Below are positions 11,555 to 22,834 of a DNA stretch of 64,000 bases, one piece after another. How positions within the stretch are numbered: the stretch's first letter is position 1; each line of letters opens with the position of its first letter. A program made the translations under genes and the position numbers. The notes under the pieces were generated by a model, which was not told the DNA's origin, did not search any database, and saw nothing but the letters and a program-made list of their open reading frames with translations. The DNA lies in contig CM076997.1 of assembly GCA_039090855.1 (NCBI GenBank), positions 164,826,709-164,890,708 on the forward strand. The letters run 5' to 3'. The DNA comes from Macrothele yani (Eukaryota > Arthropoda > Arachnida > Araneae > Macrothelidae).

Positions 11555-11609
11555 AACCTCCTTGGGTAAAGCACGTGCCAAGACGACGAAAGTGCGGCGA
11601 TACATTCCG

Positions 11610-11679
11610 TCCGTGTAGCTTAGTTGGGAGAGCGACGTAATTTCGAGTGAAGGGATGAAAGTTCGATACCCATCACGGA
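11610..11679 (+). other. tRNA-like sequence (tRNA pseudogene or SINE head)
   Basis: Seventy bases with an A-box-like tagcttagttgg and a B-box-like agttcgatacc. The ends tccgtg and cacgga could form an acceptor stem of six pairs, and the D stem could pair as gctt/gagc. The anticodon and T stems do not pair properly, so I do not call a functional tRNA. No A tail or target duplication is obvious. Confidence 0.45.
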
Positions 11680-11683
11680 AAAA

Positions 11684-12189
11684 CTTGTGGTTTCGGATGC
11701 TTTCTTCTTTAGAGCATGGGTTCAGATTCCGAGTTTTAAATTGATGGTATTCTCATTCACACGAAACTACCTCACGCACTTCCATTAAGCCACTGTCTCC
11801 AACGGGGTGCTTTCTGCATACTTTTATAATCACGATCACTTTAAAATATAAAATGGAGTTTGGAAAACATTGGAAATATATTTTTAGCTTACCAGCCAAA
11901 TGTGTTAGCTTATAAGAAAAATTTCCCTGTGGTATGTTGGCAGCGGAACAAAGTGAAATGCATGATTTCCAATATTTTTGGAAATGGAGAGAACCTTTTC
12001 TGCTTCTGAGCTTATGATTAAACCCGGAAACATAGTGGAGGTTCCGTTTGTTCACACTGCAACAGATCTCCGCTTCCTTAAATCCAGTTACTCTAAAAGT
12101 TGTTTATGTAGATCTTTAAATAACTGTAAGAAATGCGCAAGTAATAAATGTATCGGGAGTCCCAAAAGTCCTTGACACGTTTTGAAAAT
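11684..12189. other. Spacer ending in a transposon-like terminus
   Basis: No gene seen. At 12149-12179 the motif gggagtcccaaaagtcc resembles the end of mariner-like elements and is roughly inverted relative to 20370-20402 (ggtgtaccaaaagtc on the minus strand). Confidence 0.35.
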
Positions 12190-13208
12190 TAATTTTAAAA
12201 CAAGAAAGATGACCCCGAATTTTCGGGTGTAATAAGCACGTCTTTGAATCCGTTCTGACGCAAATTATATTTATCAAAGCTATCCAAAGTCAGTCGAACC
12301 AGTATGGGAAACAATAGTATCTGACGGAAGAAAGAAGTTTTTCAATCAGGTTTTAAATCCCTCAGATATTGCTGCAAACAGAATCGTGAGCTCATGCCCT
12401 CTGGTTGCAGTCTTGAGCATTAAGGAAAATATGAATTTATATGAGAAATATCTCGCACCGGAAACGCTCTCCAACACAGAAATAATTTTTCAAATCAGAC
12501 TCTTAGAAACAGAGATATCGACAAAAATAAGATGTGACTTTACGTCCCCTGTTGGGAAAACCAAGCATTATTTTAGGAAGAAAAAATTCTCAAAAGGTTT
12601 TTCAATATGACCGGATAGGTCCAAGAAAAAAAAATCAGTCAAATTTTCAGGAGCGCAGATTTTGTTGTAAATACATCAGAAGCTAACTCTTACGCCCCCT
12701 GGTGGCCAAACCATTCTTTACCAAACGTTAGAAATTATATGAAAAATATTTTCCATCAGGTGCTGTATGCGATAGAGGAAGAATTTTTCAAATCGGAGTT
12801 TTAGAAGCAGAAATAACGCACAGAACGCAATTTACCTTTGCACCCCCTAGCGGAAAGTCTATGATTTTCTTTAAAATTTTGAATTTATATGAAAAAGATT
12901 TTGCATCGGAAACACTATCCAACAAAGAAGAAATTTTTCAAATCGGACTCCTAGAAGTAGAGTTATTGACAAAATCTACGCCTCCCTGGCGTAGAAACCA
13001 TGCATTATTTTAAGAAGAAAATGTTCCTGAAAGATTTGTCGACATGAGTAGTATCGGTTTGCAAACGACTTTTTTTTAATTGAAAATTTAGAAGCTCATA
13101 TTTTGCTGCAAATACATCAAAAGCGGAAATTAAGACTTATGCTCCCTGGTGGCCAAACCATTTTTTTTACAAAAATTAGAAATTATGGGAAAACAATTTC
13201 CCATCAGG
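12190..13208. repeat. Degenerate tandem array, about 145-bp subunits in about 450-bp higher-order units (left part)
   Basis: Subunits share two landmarks: ttttcaaatcggagtttta followed by gaagcagagata, and tacgccccctggtgg followed by ccaaacc. Equivalent landmarks recur at about 12491, 12641, 12789, 12941 and 13074. Subunits three apart (12491 and 12941) match best, giving a higher-order period near 450 bp. The array resumes at 17530 after the inserted LINE. Copies are too diverged for simple counting by eye. Confidence 0.7.
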
Positions 13209-16200
13209 AACTATCGAGTTGGACGGAATGGTGGCCTTGCACTTGGGATCCATCACCGCCTACTCCCTCTGATTTCGACGCCAGTGATTCGTGCCTTACA
13301 TGTGGACAACCTCCAGGTCGCTGTCTTTTGCATTGAAAACGTGACCTATCATGTTTTTAACATATATGTCCCCTGTGATGAACGTCTGTTACCTGATCTT
13401 CTCTCCACACTCCGTACAGAGCTGTCATGCATCCCACCGTCTGAATATATTCTCATCGGCGGAGATTTCAATTGTACGTTGTTGCCGGCCCTTGACCGCA
13501 ATTCAACCGTTGGAGAATACCGCAGACAACGTGTATTACAGATTTCCCAGCTAGTTGATGATTTTCAATTGGTTGATGCGTTCCGGCATCTACACCCGTC
13601 GGAAATCTCTTTTACCTGGCGCTCTTCCATCCATGGCAGCACTACGGCAGCACGGTTGGATAAATTTTATGTTTCGACTGTTCTTCTCCCGTCGATCGCA
13701 GCTGCTGCCCATCATCCTTCCGCCGCTTCAGACCACAGTATTGTCAGTCTGTCGGTGTGTGTTTCGCCTTCACCTTCAAGGACTCAACGAGTATGGACTT
13801 TTCCGGACTCGCTCCTGGATGATCAACAATTTTGTGTTGCTGTGCGTGAGTTCCTCCGAAGTCGTCAGCCCCTTCTTGATACTACGTCCGACGCCATGCA
13901 ACTGTGGCTCAGTGTCAAACATGACTTGGTCCTTTTTGTACGGCGCTACTCCCATGCCTCTCGGAATGAGAGCGATATGAAAATTGCGAATCTACGTGCT
14001 CTATTGTCGATGCTCTCTCTTGATAATCCGCAATACCCCGGCTATCTGGCAGATCTCCACGCTTTGCTTCTTCCTCGCGCATCCGATGCAGCCTGCAGGA
14101 TGCATTTCTTGCATCTCTCCCCTACAGCTGATTCTCACGATTACTTAACCGCCTTGGAATCTCAACATCGTTCTGCTACATCTTTGCGTCATCTTCGCCT
14201 CCAGGATGGTTCCATCACTTCGAACCCATCGAAGCTATGCACTTTCAACAGACAGTATTTCATCGCCAAGTACAGTGCGGTAACGCAGTCTTCATCCTCA
14301 TTAGCTTCTCCTCTTCTTCTCCTCTCTTCCTCAGGTCCCTTCTACTTTATCTACTTCTTTACTCTCTCCTTTCTCTCTTCGCGAACTCCGCTAGGCGTTC
14401 GATACTCTCAATCCTCATGCCGCTCCTGGACCTGACGGCCTTCCTCTGTCCTTTTATCGTGCTTTTCTACCGTTCCTTCTGCCTTTTCTGTCTGCGTGTT
14501 TCTCGTCTGCTTTTTCCTCTCCTGCGTTACCGCCCGACTTTACTTTGGCACACACCATCCTCCTTCCTAAGAAGGGTGACCTCTTGGATCTTGGAAACTG
14601 GCGCCCTATCTCCATCCTAAACACTGACTATAAATTCTATACAAAACTCTTATCCCGTCGCCTTAATTCTGTTCTCTCTTTCGTTATTTCTCCTGACCAG
14701 ACATACACTGTGCCTGGTCGGCCTATTTCCACTAACGTTTCTCTTCTCCTTCATCTTCACTTCCTCGCTCGCTCTTTTTCTGAACCTCTTGCCTTTCTCA
14801 ATCTGGATCAAAAGTCCGCTTTTGATAACGTTTCTCATTTTTATCTCTCTGCTGTCCTTTCACAATTTGGCTTTCCTCCTACCTTTTCTTCCGCACTCTT
14901 GGTCCTTTATCAGGGCGCCAGTTCCCATGTTCGAGCGGCCACATTTCTAACCGCTCCAATTCCGTTTAAGCGAGGCATCCGGCAAGGATATCGGCTCTCC
15001 TGCCAGCTATTCGCTCTCGCTTTTGAGCCTTTCCTGTTAGCAGCCCGAAGATCACTCCTGGATGTCCTATCGCCGACAGTGGCTAGTACTCGTCATCATC
15101 GAATAATTTTCACCGCCTATGCTGATGATGTGACCTTTTGCGTCCGGGATGAATCTCAATTTGATCGCCTGTATTCTGTATATCAACAGTATGTTGCATT
15201 ATCTGGAGCAGCGCTGAATGCCACTAAAAGTACTGGCTTATGGTGCGGGGCATGGGCTGCCCGTACCGATGCACCTTGGGGTGCGCAGTGGACAGCCACT
15301 ACACAGAAGATCCTCGGTGCGTATGTCGGATTGCCCTTGGCTTCTGCATCTGCCACCTGGACTGCTCTTCTTCCCCGGATACAACGGACTGCTGCCTACT
15401 GGAGTAAGGCCCGCCCTTTCACATCGTTCCGTCAACGAGCAGCCGTTGTTCGTCGACAACTTATCTCTCTATGCGAATACTCTTGGATGTCGACGGTTGT
15501 GCCCGTGTCACAAATGATGACCATCACTCGCCTCTCAACTTCCGTCATCTGGTCTTCACATCACTGGGTTAAACTTGCCACGCTTCATCTGCCAGCCTCT
15601 TTGGGTGGCATCCAGCTTCCTGATCCAGCTTTCCTTTATAAAACACATCGCATTATTCATTTCATTCGCCTTGCCACTTCAACTGTTCCGTCCCTTACCA
15701 CTACCTTGAATGTTCTAGCTTCTTCCCGTGACCCATCTTTCACCTTCCTACTGTTTCTGAAGATGGATGCATACTCTCTTCTCCCGTCCCACCTCCCTCC
15801 TGTCCTGCGAGAGGGCCTTTCTCTCTTTCGTTCGCTTCCTCTTCTCCGTTCATTTCCTTCTTCAATTCTTGATCTCCTAGATGAACCTCTCTTCTTCTCT
15901 TCTTTTATTCACCCTCCTAACCTCCCTTACTTTTACTTTCCTCATTGGATCCGCTCTGGTGTGATAACTGTCCGTTCTCTCGTAACTTCTGATCTAACCT
16001 GGAGACCTCTTTCTTCCCTGTTTCTATCTCCAACCATTACTCTTGCTAACGAATATCTTCTTCTTCGCACAGCGCTTTGGAGCCTCTTTCCACTCCTCGC
16101 TTCACCTGATGGTCTCTTCTCGGTCCCCTCTGCTCCTCTTTCCCTACCGTTCTTTCTCCTCATTCGTAGCTCCCCGGTTCTAGTTACTTCTCTCTCCTCC

Positions 16201-16707
16201 TCTTCTCTTTATTGGCTTCTTCTTTCCCCTACCGCACTTCCACTTTCTGTTCATTCTGCTCCTCCTTCTCTTCTCCCCGCCATCTGGACAGCATCTACCT
16301 CTGCCCTTTCCTCCCCTCTTGAACTCAATGTCCATTGGCAATTTCTTCACCTTCGTCTCCCCGCCCCATCAGTACTGTTTCGCATGACCCTTCTCACCTC
16401 TCCGCAGTGCTCCTTTTGCCCTGAAGTCAGCGACGTCCAACATCAATACCTATTCTGCCCCGTTCTCCTGCCAGTCCTAAACACAGCATTTCGTCTTGCT
16501 GATCGAATTTGTGCTCGATCGTTACCATTTCTTGCATATGCTTGGCTACTCCAAACTAAGCATCCACCAACTCACTTGCCTCCTGTGTGCCGTTATATTT
16601 TTCTTCTTGTGAAGTTCACTGTCTATGCTTTCCATCTTCAACAACGCTTCCTGCTCTTATTCCACCTCCTCAGGAGGCAAGTGCTATCATTCGGAGACGC
16701 TTCCTAG
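13209..16707 (+). pseudogene. APE endonuclease / reverse transcriptase of the Tx1/L1-like LINE, frameshifted
   Basis: The first frame (to about 14330) holds an APE domain entered part-way: the N-terminal catalytic Glu region is missing, but GGDFNCTLLPALDRN near 13460-13505 and SDHSIVSL near 13732 are present. A frameshift lies between about 14300 and 14410. The second frame is open to the stop at 16705-16707 and contains LPKKGDLLDLGNWRPIS, LNLDQKSAFDNVSH, RGIRQGYRLSC and the catalytic YADD at about 15118. The usual Pro-Leu-Ser after RQG is altered. Near 16408 a CSFC motif followed by QHQYLFC resembles the C-terminal zinc-knuckle-like motif of L1/Tx1 proteins. The DQKxAFDxVxHxYL pattern argues for L1/Tx1 rather than Jockey or CR1. 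Any ORF1 would lie in the missing 5' part. Confidence 0.8.
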
Positions 16708-17529
16708 CACGGTTAACCACTCGCCTCCAAATGGAGCACTCTCGTGCTGCCTCAACAAACACCGATAGCGTTTTTCAATCCACTTGGGCCCAATCGGCTG
16801 GGTGGTTCCATATCCACAATTTTCAGTTACATCTCAACCTACAAGTGGGATTTTTGTTGTCGCCCACGTTCACTGTAACAAATCATGTTTTTACGTATTA
16901 ATTTTGGTGCTTCGCTATTTGTGATTTTTCTGTTTTAATGTGCCATTGAAGATAGCTCACCATGTTTCCCATGTTCTCTTCGATAATGTTGGGTTTTATG
17001 TTGTTGTATATAATTCTTCCTTCTGCACAGTTTACTGCCCACGCAATGTCCCCTTCATTATGTTGAATATTTTTTTTAAATATTAGTCACTGTGTGTATA
17101 ATATAATGTAACAAGATGTCCTTCTGAGTACATTTAGCGTTATTTCCCCTTGTCACTGAATACTTCTGTACATATGTTGTAAATTTTGAATGTAGCATCA
17201 CTGTTGCATTTCTGTGAATTAGTACCTAATGTTTAATCTTTAGTATGGTAGTAACGCTTAATTGGAATTTGTGCATAGTATAGAATCATGTCTTGCCCTG
17301 TCTACAATACTGTAGGTAAACATTTTCGTTTGTATCGCTCGTGCTTTATTGTCTGCCTCTCCTTCGCCCTACGTGGCGAAATAATTTTTTTTTATGATTT
17401 TAACAATATTTTGTTTTACGTTTCACTGGAACTTTCCAGCTGATGTATATACCGCTGTATTTATTAGCAGAATTCCGTTGTCATGTACATGGAAATGTTA
17501 TTTTACTGAAGAATAAAGGCAATTTTGAA
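13209..17529 (+). mobile_element. Tx1/L1-like LINE, 5' truncated, inserted in the tandem array
   Basis: Array sequence stops at about 13208 (after catcagg) and resumes at about 17530 (tgtatccgg), so the insert is about 4.3 kb. It contains an APE endonuclease missing its N-terminus, a reverse transcriptase, an 800-bp 3' UTR (16708-17529) and an aataaa signal about 10 bp before the end. The coding strand is rich in C and T, unlike the flanking AT-rich DNA. No convincing poly(A) or target duplication was found. Clade placement rests on the reverse-transcriptase motifs. Confidence 0.8.
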
Positions 17530-18330
17530 ATGTATCCGGTGCAAAATGAATTTTTTCAAATCGGAGATTTAGAAGCAGAGATATAGGGTATGAATTACCT
17601 GAAAATTTTGAAATTGTATGAAAAACATGTCACATTGAAAACACCATTCAACAAAGAAGAAATTCTTCAAATCGGACTCGTAGAAGTAGAGATATTGACA
17701 AAAATAAGAAAAATACATACGCCCCCTGGCGGAGAACCATAGAATATTTTAAGAAGAAAATATTCCGAAGACGTTTATCGATATGAGTGGCATCGGATCA
17801 CGAAAGAATGTTTTCAATCGAGATTTTAGAAGCTCAGATGTTATGGCAAATACATCAGAATCAAAAATTAACACTTACGCCGCCTGGTGGCCAACGTATT
17901 CTTTACCAAAAATAAAAAATTATATCTAAAATATTTTCCATCTAAAGCTGTATCCGCTGAAGAATTTTTTTTTCAAATCGGAGTTTTAGAAAAAAAGTTA
18001 CCGGGGAAAATGTAATTTATTTTACGCCCCCTAGCGGAAAATCTGAGCGTAATTTGAAAAAGTAACTACATCTAAAATACCCTTCGACATAAATGGAATT
18101 GAAAAAAAAATAATTTTTTTAATTGGATGTTTAGAAGCAAATATGTGAAATAAAACGTGTTTTTGGATTCGACATCATCTGCATTTAATCCCTCTAGCGG
18201 CGAAATTGTACATCGTGAAAAACAAACGAAACAAAGGATAATCATTCGCATATTTCACGCTACCTAATGCTAAAAGAATGTTTCAAATCGGACTAATATT
18301 TGCGGAGATAGCGTGCCTACAGACGGACGG
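17530..18330. repeat. Degenerate tandem array (right part)
   Basis: Continuation of the array at 12190-13208, with the same landmarks (caaatcgga at about 17558, 17668 and 17974; acgccccctggcgg near 17718; acgccccctagcgg near 18024). The last subunit ends near 18330 in tacagacggacggac, an ending also seen in the unrelated array at 32230-32270. Confidence 0.7.
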
Positions 18331-18508
18331 ACAACCCGATAACATAAGCACGATCTTTTTTTACAAAATACGTGCTAAAATACGTGCTATAGGGGATGTG
18401 AAAATGCTTTTTGCAGATTTTGATGACTCACTTAACAAAGTTTTTTTCTGTTTCCCAAGTATGTCACTAGGTGGCGCAACTGATACAATCACAAGGTTAG
18501 TTGAAAAA

Positions 18509-19505
18509 ATGCCTACTCCTGCAGAGAAAGCGATATGTGTTGGCTGGCCTTTCGGAACGAAATCTGTTACCCAAGTCCAGAGACATTTTCGTTCGAAATT
18601 TGGAAAAGATCATCCAAGTCGTAATATCATCTTACTTGGCACAAGAAGTTTCTGGAAACTGGAAATGTCCTTGATAGGACAAGATGCGGAAGACCAAGCA
18701 CGCATGAAGGCGATGTCAAAAGCATTCCTGAAGCCTTTTCATGTTGCCCTACTAAATCGATACTAACCACCGCAAAGGAATTGGCAATTCCTCGTTCAAC
18801 GTTACATCGAGTCTTACATCAAAAACTCCGCCTATATGCCTACAAAGAGCCGACATTTCAAACTTTACAGCCGAGTGACATGCCGCACCATTGTAACTTT
18901 GCTGTGAACATAATAAGTCATGTAGAGGCGGATAATGACTTCCTACGAAACACTGTTTTCACAGATGAAGCAACTTTTCATTTTTCAAGTAAAGTAAACC
19001 GCCATAATATCAGAATTTGGGGGTCAGAGAATCCACATCACTTCATCGAACATGTCTGGGATGGCTGACCATGTGATCTGCACTTTCTTATTTGCAGAAT
19101 CCACAGTCACAAAATACATTTATTTCGACATGATTCATATTTTTTCTGTCCCTCAAAGTTGCAATTAACATCCTAAAATCATTTGGCAACAAGATGGTGC
19201 ACCGCCATATTGGGGTAAGTTTGTGCGATTTTTTACAGAAGGAATTTCCAACCAGGTGGATTGGATTCAGATGGACCCGTTTCATGACCTCCTCATTCTC
19301 CAGATCTCACGCCTCTAGACTTCTTCTTGTGGGGATATGTGAAAGACAAAGTTGATTAATCTAAAGTGCAACGTGTTGAAGAACTGAAAACGAGCATATT
19401 TGCTGCAATTGCATCTGTTACAGGATCCACCCCTTGGCACGTACGTAGGCAGAGACTGAATATGGGCTTGATGTACTCCGCGGAACTAAAGGTGCACATA
19501 TTGAA
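18509..19505 (+). pseudogene. Mariner-like transposase with DUF4817-type N-terminus and DDE_3 domain, decayed
   Basis: ATG 18509 starts MPTPAEKAICVGW, then SVTQVQRHFRSKFGKDHPSR, the DUF4817-type helix-turn-helix of a widespread insect family. A second DNA-binding stretch at about 18787-18850 reads RSTLHRVLHQKLRLYAYK. The catalytic part has FTDEATFHFSSKVNRH near 18960 (first Asp), QQDGAPPYWGKFVR near 19190 (second Asp) and PDLTPLDFFLWGYVKDKV near 19305-19355 (third acidic residue). Frames change near 18640, 18770 and 19070, and stops occur. The end lies near 19505. No matching terminal repeats were found close by, so element borders are unknown. Confidence 0.85.
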
Positions 19506-19625
19506 TTTCGTTAACTGTACGAAAAACATTTTTTGAAATAAGTTTACAAGATCTAATGACTCAACTTCGTTATTACTGGATCAAATTTACTGAAATTTTC
19601 AGAGACTCTCAAGCATTAAGTGAAA

Positions 19626-20276
19626 TTAATAGAACAGATTTTCAAAATGGCCACTGTCCCTACAAACCATCGTATAGAGACTGGACTGCAAATTGCCAAT
19701 AACATGCTTCAACACGTCTTTTTTGATGGCCTGGATTTCGTCTGCAATGGCTTTTTTGAGGTCCTCTAGTATCTTGGGGCCAGTCCTGAAGACTCGGTCC
19801 TTCAAATAACCACACAAGAAAAAATAGCATGGGTTCAGGTAAGGGCTATAGAGTGGCCATTCAATCCCCTGCCGAATGAACCTCGCAGTGTCCAAAGTAA
19901 TGATACGGTCCAGAAAGGTTTCCTGTAGCCAGGAAAACCCATCAGCTATTCTATGTGGACGTGCACCATCCTGCATGAACCATTAGGTGTTGACCATCCG
20001 ATGAAGTCTTGCTCGGGGTCCGAAGTCCGCGGCCAGTAGTTGCCTGCATCTTACACCAGTAACGGTTCTGTTGTTGAAGATGTGTCCGATTATGCGCTTT
20101 GCGTTGATTCCACACCACACCCTCACACGTTGCGAAAACAGAGGTGCCACCAGGTGGACGTGTGAGTTTTCACTGCTCCAGTGTCTCCAGTTTTGTTTAT
20201 TCACGTTTCCCTGAAATGGTGAGGCGTTTTCAAATTTCAATCTGTGTACTGTCCTGTGAAAAAAATATACCGCCAT
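19626..20276 (-). pseudogene. Second DDE_3 mariner-like transposase fossil, opposite orientation
   Basis: The minus strand carries GNVNKQNWRHWSSENSHVH, then RVRVWCGINAKRIIGHIF and TVTGVRCRQLL at about 20040-20220. A stop or frame change near 19980 is followed by QDGARPHRIADGFSWLQETF (second Asp) and SPYLNPCYFFLCGYLKDRVF, where the expected Asp of PCDFFLWG is Tyr. The first catalytic Asp, just before GNVNKQN, is also lost. It is a different lineage from the plus-strand fossil that ends 120 bp away. The two genes converge tail to tail. Confidence 0.8.
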
Positions 20277-20301
20277 TATAGAGCTCAGTGACCTGATGAG
20301 A

Positions 20302-20402
20302 GCACTTAACTTTTTAACACCTTTTTTTGGTCACCCTGTATCTCGAATAGTTGTTTTTAATAAATTCTTAGAATGTGTCAAAGACTTTTGGTACACCCCG
20401 TA
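20302..20402 (-). repeat. Mariner-like terminal-repeat sequences
   Basis: Read on the minus strand, two termini of the gggtg-cc-aaaa type lie in series: tacggggtgtaccaaaag at about 20400 and atacagggtgaccaaaaaaa at about 20340. Either could be the 5' end of the minus-strand transposase gene. The outer one matches 12149-12179 in inverted orientation. Confidence 0.5.
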
Positions 20403-21585
20403 TATTAATTATCTATCTCTATTTTTCGAAAGTTTAAATTCACAATAAGAAAAAAAAATCCACCAGGCTACTTTAGCAGCGAAACTTTGCCAAAATATAA
20501 GAATTCCTAAAATATTTGAATAGCGCGAAATTCTTTTAGATGCATTCCAACAAAATACTGGGAGATAACACTGTTGAAATAAAAGCCAAGTGTCCCAGGT
20601 TGAAAAGAAAATCTCCCCGGTATCGAATCGCTTCGATGCCGAAATTGTTGCGCGTTCGATATATCTCCAGCACTTCGTTTTCCGTTTATGTATTTTTTCT
20701 TCCATTTTATTTTTTTCCTCTTTTATATCCCGGTTTGAAAAACAATGTTTTACTTTTCCCCAACGGAAAGAATCGAATCAGTGTTAGTTTTCAACTACGT
20801 CCTTTGCTTCGGAGAAAATTGGATTCTGCCTCCTGAGAAATTATAACCTGATCTTCAATACACCTAAGGTAAGTTATAAATCCCTTCAACTTTCGATGCC
20901 TTGTAGTAAGTTTAGAATTTCCAATCGAGGTTCGAAGAAATCTTTCTTCTCTGCCGCTTCTTTTTTGTGCTTTCTTTTTCGCTAGGTGGAAAAAAATCAT
21001 GTCTAGGTTGCCACATGGAATTTTCTCTTAAGAGTAAAAATTTTCGGTAATGAAACGTTAACAGATTGGTATTAACGGATACCTCACCGAAAATAGTTTG
21101 GAATTAGTTATAAAGTTGAATCGATATTTCTCTATTAACTTGGGCAACGCAAAGAGTTATTTATTCATATGTTCTGCTGAAGCTGTTTAAAGTAAAAATT
21201 TTTACATTAGCAGGCACTTCTGTCTTCAACAAAAATGTATTTGTTTTAAGTCGCTGTATTAGGAAATACTCTGAAAAATTAATGTTACAAATGCATATTA
21301 CTTTAATTAGACCATGTCAGCACATCTTTCCTAATTCGTATAAGTAGTTACACGTAAATAAAATTATATATTCGTTGAATTATATGCTCTTCCAGAAATA
21401 TACAAAATATTTAACCTATGTGACTGACGTGGAAGTATAATTTGAAAGCTTTGCTCTTGTAATGAAAGGGGTATGCTTAAAATTCAAAAGAACATGTTGC
21501 ATAAATACCTGCATTAATTTTGCTTGTTTTTCAAAAGACCACATAGATTGATCATATACTCCGAAGAGCGGAACTATTAGGACCA
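20403..21585. other. AT-rich spacer
   Basis: No gene or mobile element recognised. Short open frames near 20540 and 20590 and on the minus strand near 20791 are low-complexity and without family motifs. Confidence 0.4.
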
Positions 21586-21589
21586 TCGG

Positions 21590-21860
21590 CCTAATATGAT
21601 GTTGGTCTACCACTTACAGCCGAAACAGTGCTTACCCAGAAGAGGGATTGATGCTACAAGATTTGACAAAGATCAACTTTGCTGTTCCAACACAAACCGT
21701 ACATTCTCGATTTGATTGATGTCTGGGCAACTGGGATTTCAGGACAATACCTGGAAGTCTTCCTCATGATCTGCGAACAATTTTCGAAAAATCTCAGTAG
21801 TTTGGCCTGGCGCATTATCCTTCTTAAAGAGGGCACTGCTGAAGGCGAACACCCTTGCCA
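21590..21860 (-). pseudogene. Tc1-like transposase, C-terminal fragment
   Basis: The minus strand reads KKDNAPGQTTEIFRKLFADH (second catalytic Asp), then, after a frame change, SCPDINQIENVRFVLEQQ with the catalytic Glu, and finally SGRPTSY near 21592-21612, the usual end of Tc1 proteins. The N-terminal two-thirds are absent. The fragment stops where an S2 SINE begins at about 21870, so that insertion may have split it. Confidence 0.7.
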
Positions 21861-21872
21861 TAAAACGATACA

Positions 21873-22026
21873 ACTGGAAGATGTGAATCCGTTTATTGAT
21901 ATAAATATGACATGGATGTTTAGTCAGATAATATCCAGAAACTTGAAAATTTCGTAGTTCTGGAGCGAGGAATCGAACTCTCATCTCCCGGATCGCGCCC
22001 GAGTATGCTAACTACTACCCTACTAA
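21873..22026 (-). mobile_element. tRNA-derived SINE, family S2, copy 1
   Basis: Minus-strand head with B box as ggaatcgaactc on the plus strand (21969-21980). The tail includes caataaacggattcacatc (read on the minus strand). It is a diverged inverted copy of the sequence at 22258-22426. Confidence 0.7.
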
Positions 22027-22098
22027 GAAAACTCGAGTTTCAAGTTTCGGATAAAGTTCAATATAACCATCACATTGATGGTTAAATCCAACACTTTG

Positions 22099-22234
22099 AT
22101 GGTTATATTCAAAGATGAGCTGGTTAGCGAATCTTGTAATGGTTATATTCAAAGATGTGCTGGTTAGCGAATCTTGTAATGGTTATATTCAAAGATGTGC
22201 TGGTTAGCGAATCTTGTAATGGTTATATTCAAAC
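22099..22234. repeat. 40-bp tandem repeat, about 3.4 copies
   Basis: Units begin atggttatattcaaagatg and run 22099-22138, 22139-22178, 22179-22218 plus a 16-bp partial. Units 2 and 3 are identical and unit 1 differs at one base, so the array is young. It sits in the loop between two inverted S2 SINEs. Confidence 0.9.
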
Positions 22235-22257
22235 TAATCGGAAACTTGAAACTTGAT

Positions 22258-22426
22258 CGTTCTGGGTGGTGTAGTGTTTAGCATACTCGGAAACTACACG
22301 GGACGAGGGTTCGATTCCGGCTCCAGGAGGACCCAATTTTCACGTTTTCAGATATGTTTTGACTAATCATCCTTGTCATATTTACACCAATAAACGGATT
22401 CACAGCTTCCAAATTTGTATTGTACA
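22258..22426 (+). mobile_element. tRNA-derived SINE, family S2, copy 2
   Basis: Head gggtggtgtagtgtttagca (A-box-like) and B box gggttcgattccgg at 22307-22320, then a tail with atttacaccaataaacgg. It pairs in inverted orientation with 21873-22026. Confidence 0.7.
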
Positions 22427-22834
22427 ATGGTGCAATCCCATATTTCATTCAAGGATATACCTGGTCTTCAATGATATACTTCGCCAAAAAAAGTAAGCAT
22501 ACCTAGAAATTCGTTCGATCCTGATGAAAGTCTGCATGCTGAATTACCTCAGCGCTGAATACAAGCATTATGAAGAAATAACGACCAATGGCTAAATAGT
22601 GGGCCTCCACAGCTCATGGAAACCGTGCCTCCAGGAGGGTATATCAGAGCAAAGAGCGCACGCAAAGACAATTGTGACAGTTGATTGACGTTGCATTAAT
22701 CTCCACAGACTATGAAGATGCATTGACGTTGGATAAGTTCACAATACGAGCAGTTGAGCGAGTTTCAGAGAGTATACACTATATTGACAAAGGTCACAGG
22801 ACACCTAGGAGAGAAACACAACATAGTATTTGTA

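Noticed and set aside
11610..11679. Functional tRNA gene
   Set aside because: Acceptor and D stems fit, but the anticodon and T stems do not pair; kept only as tRNA-like.
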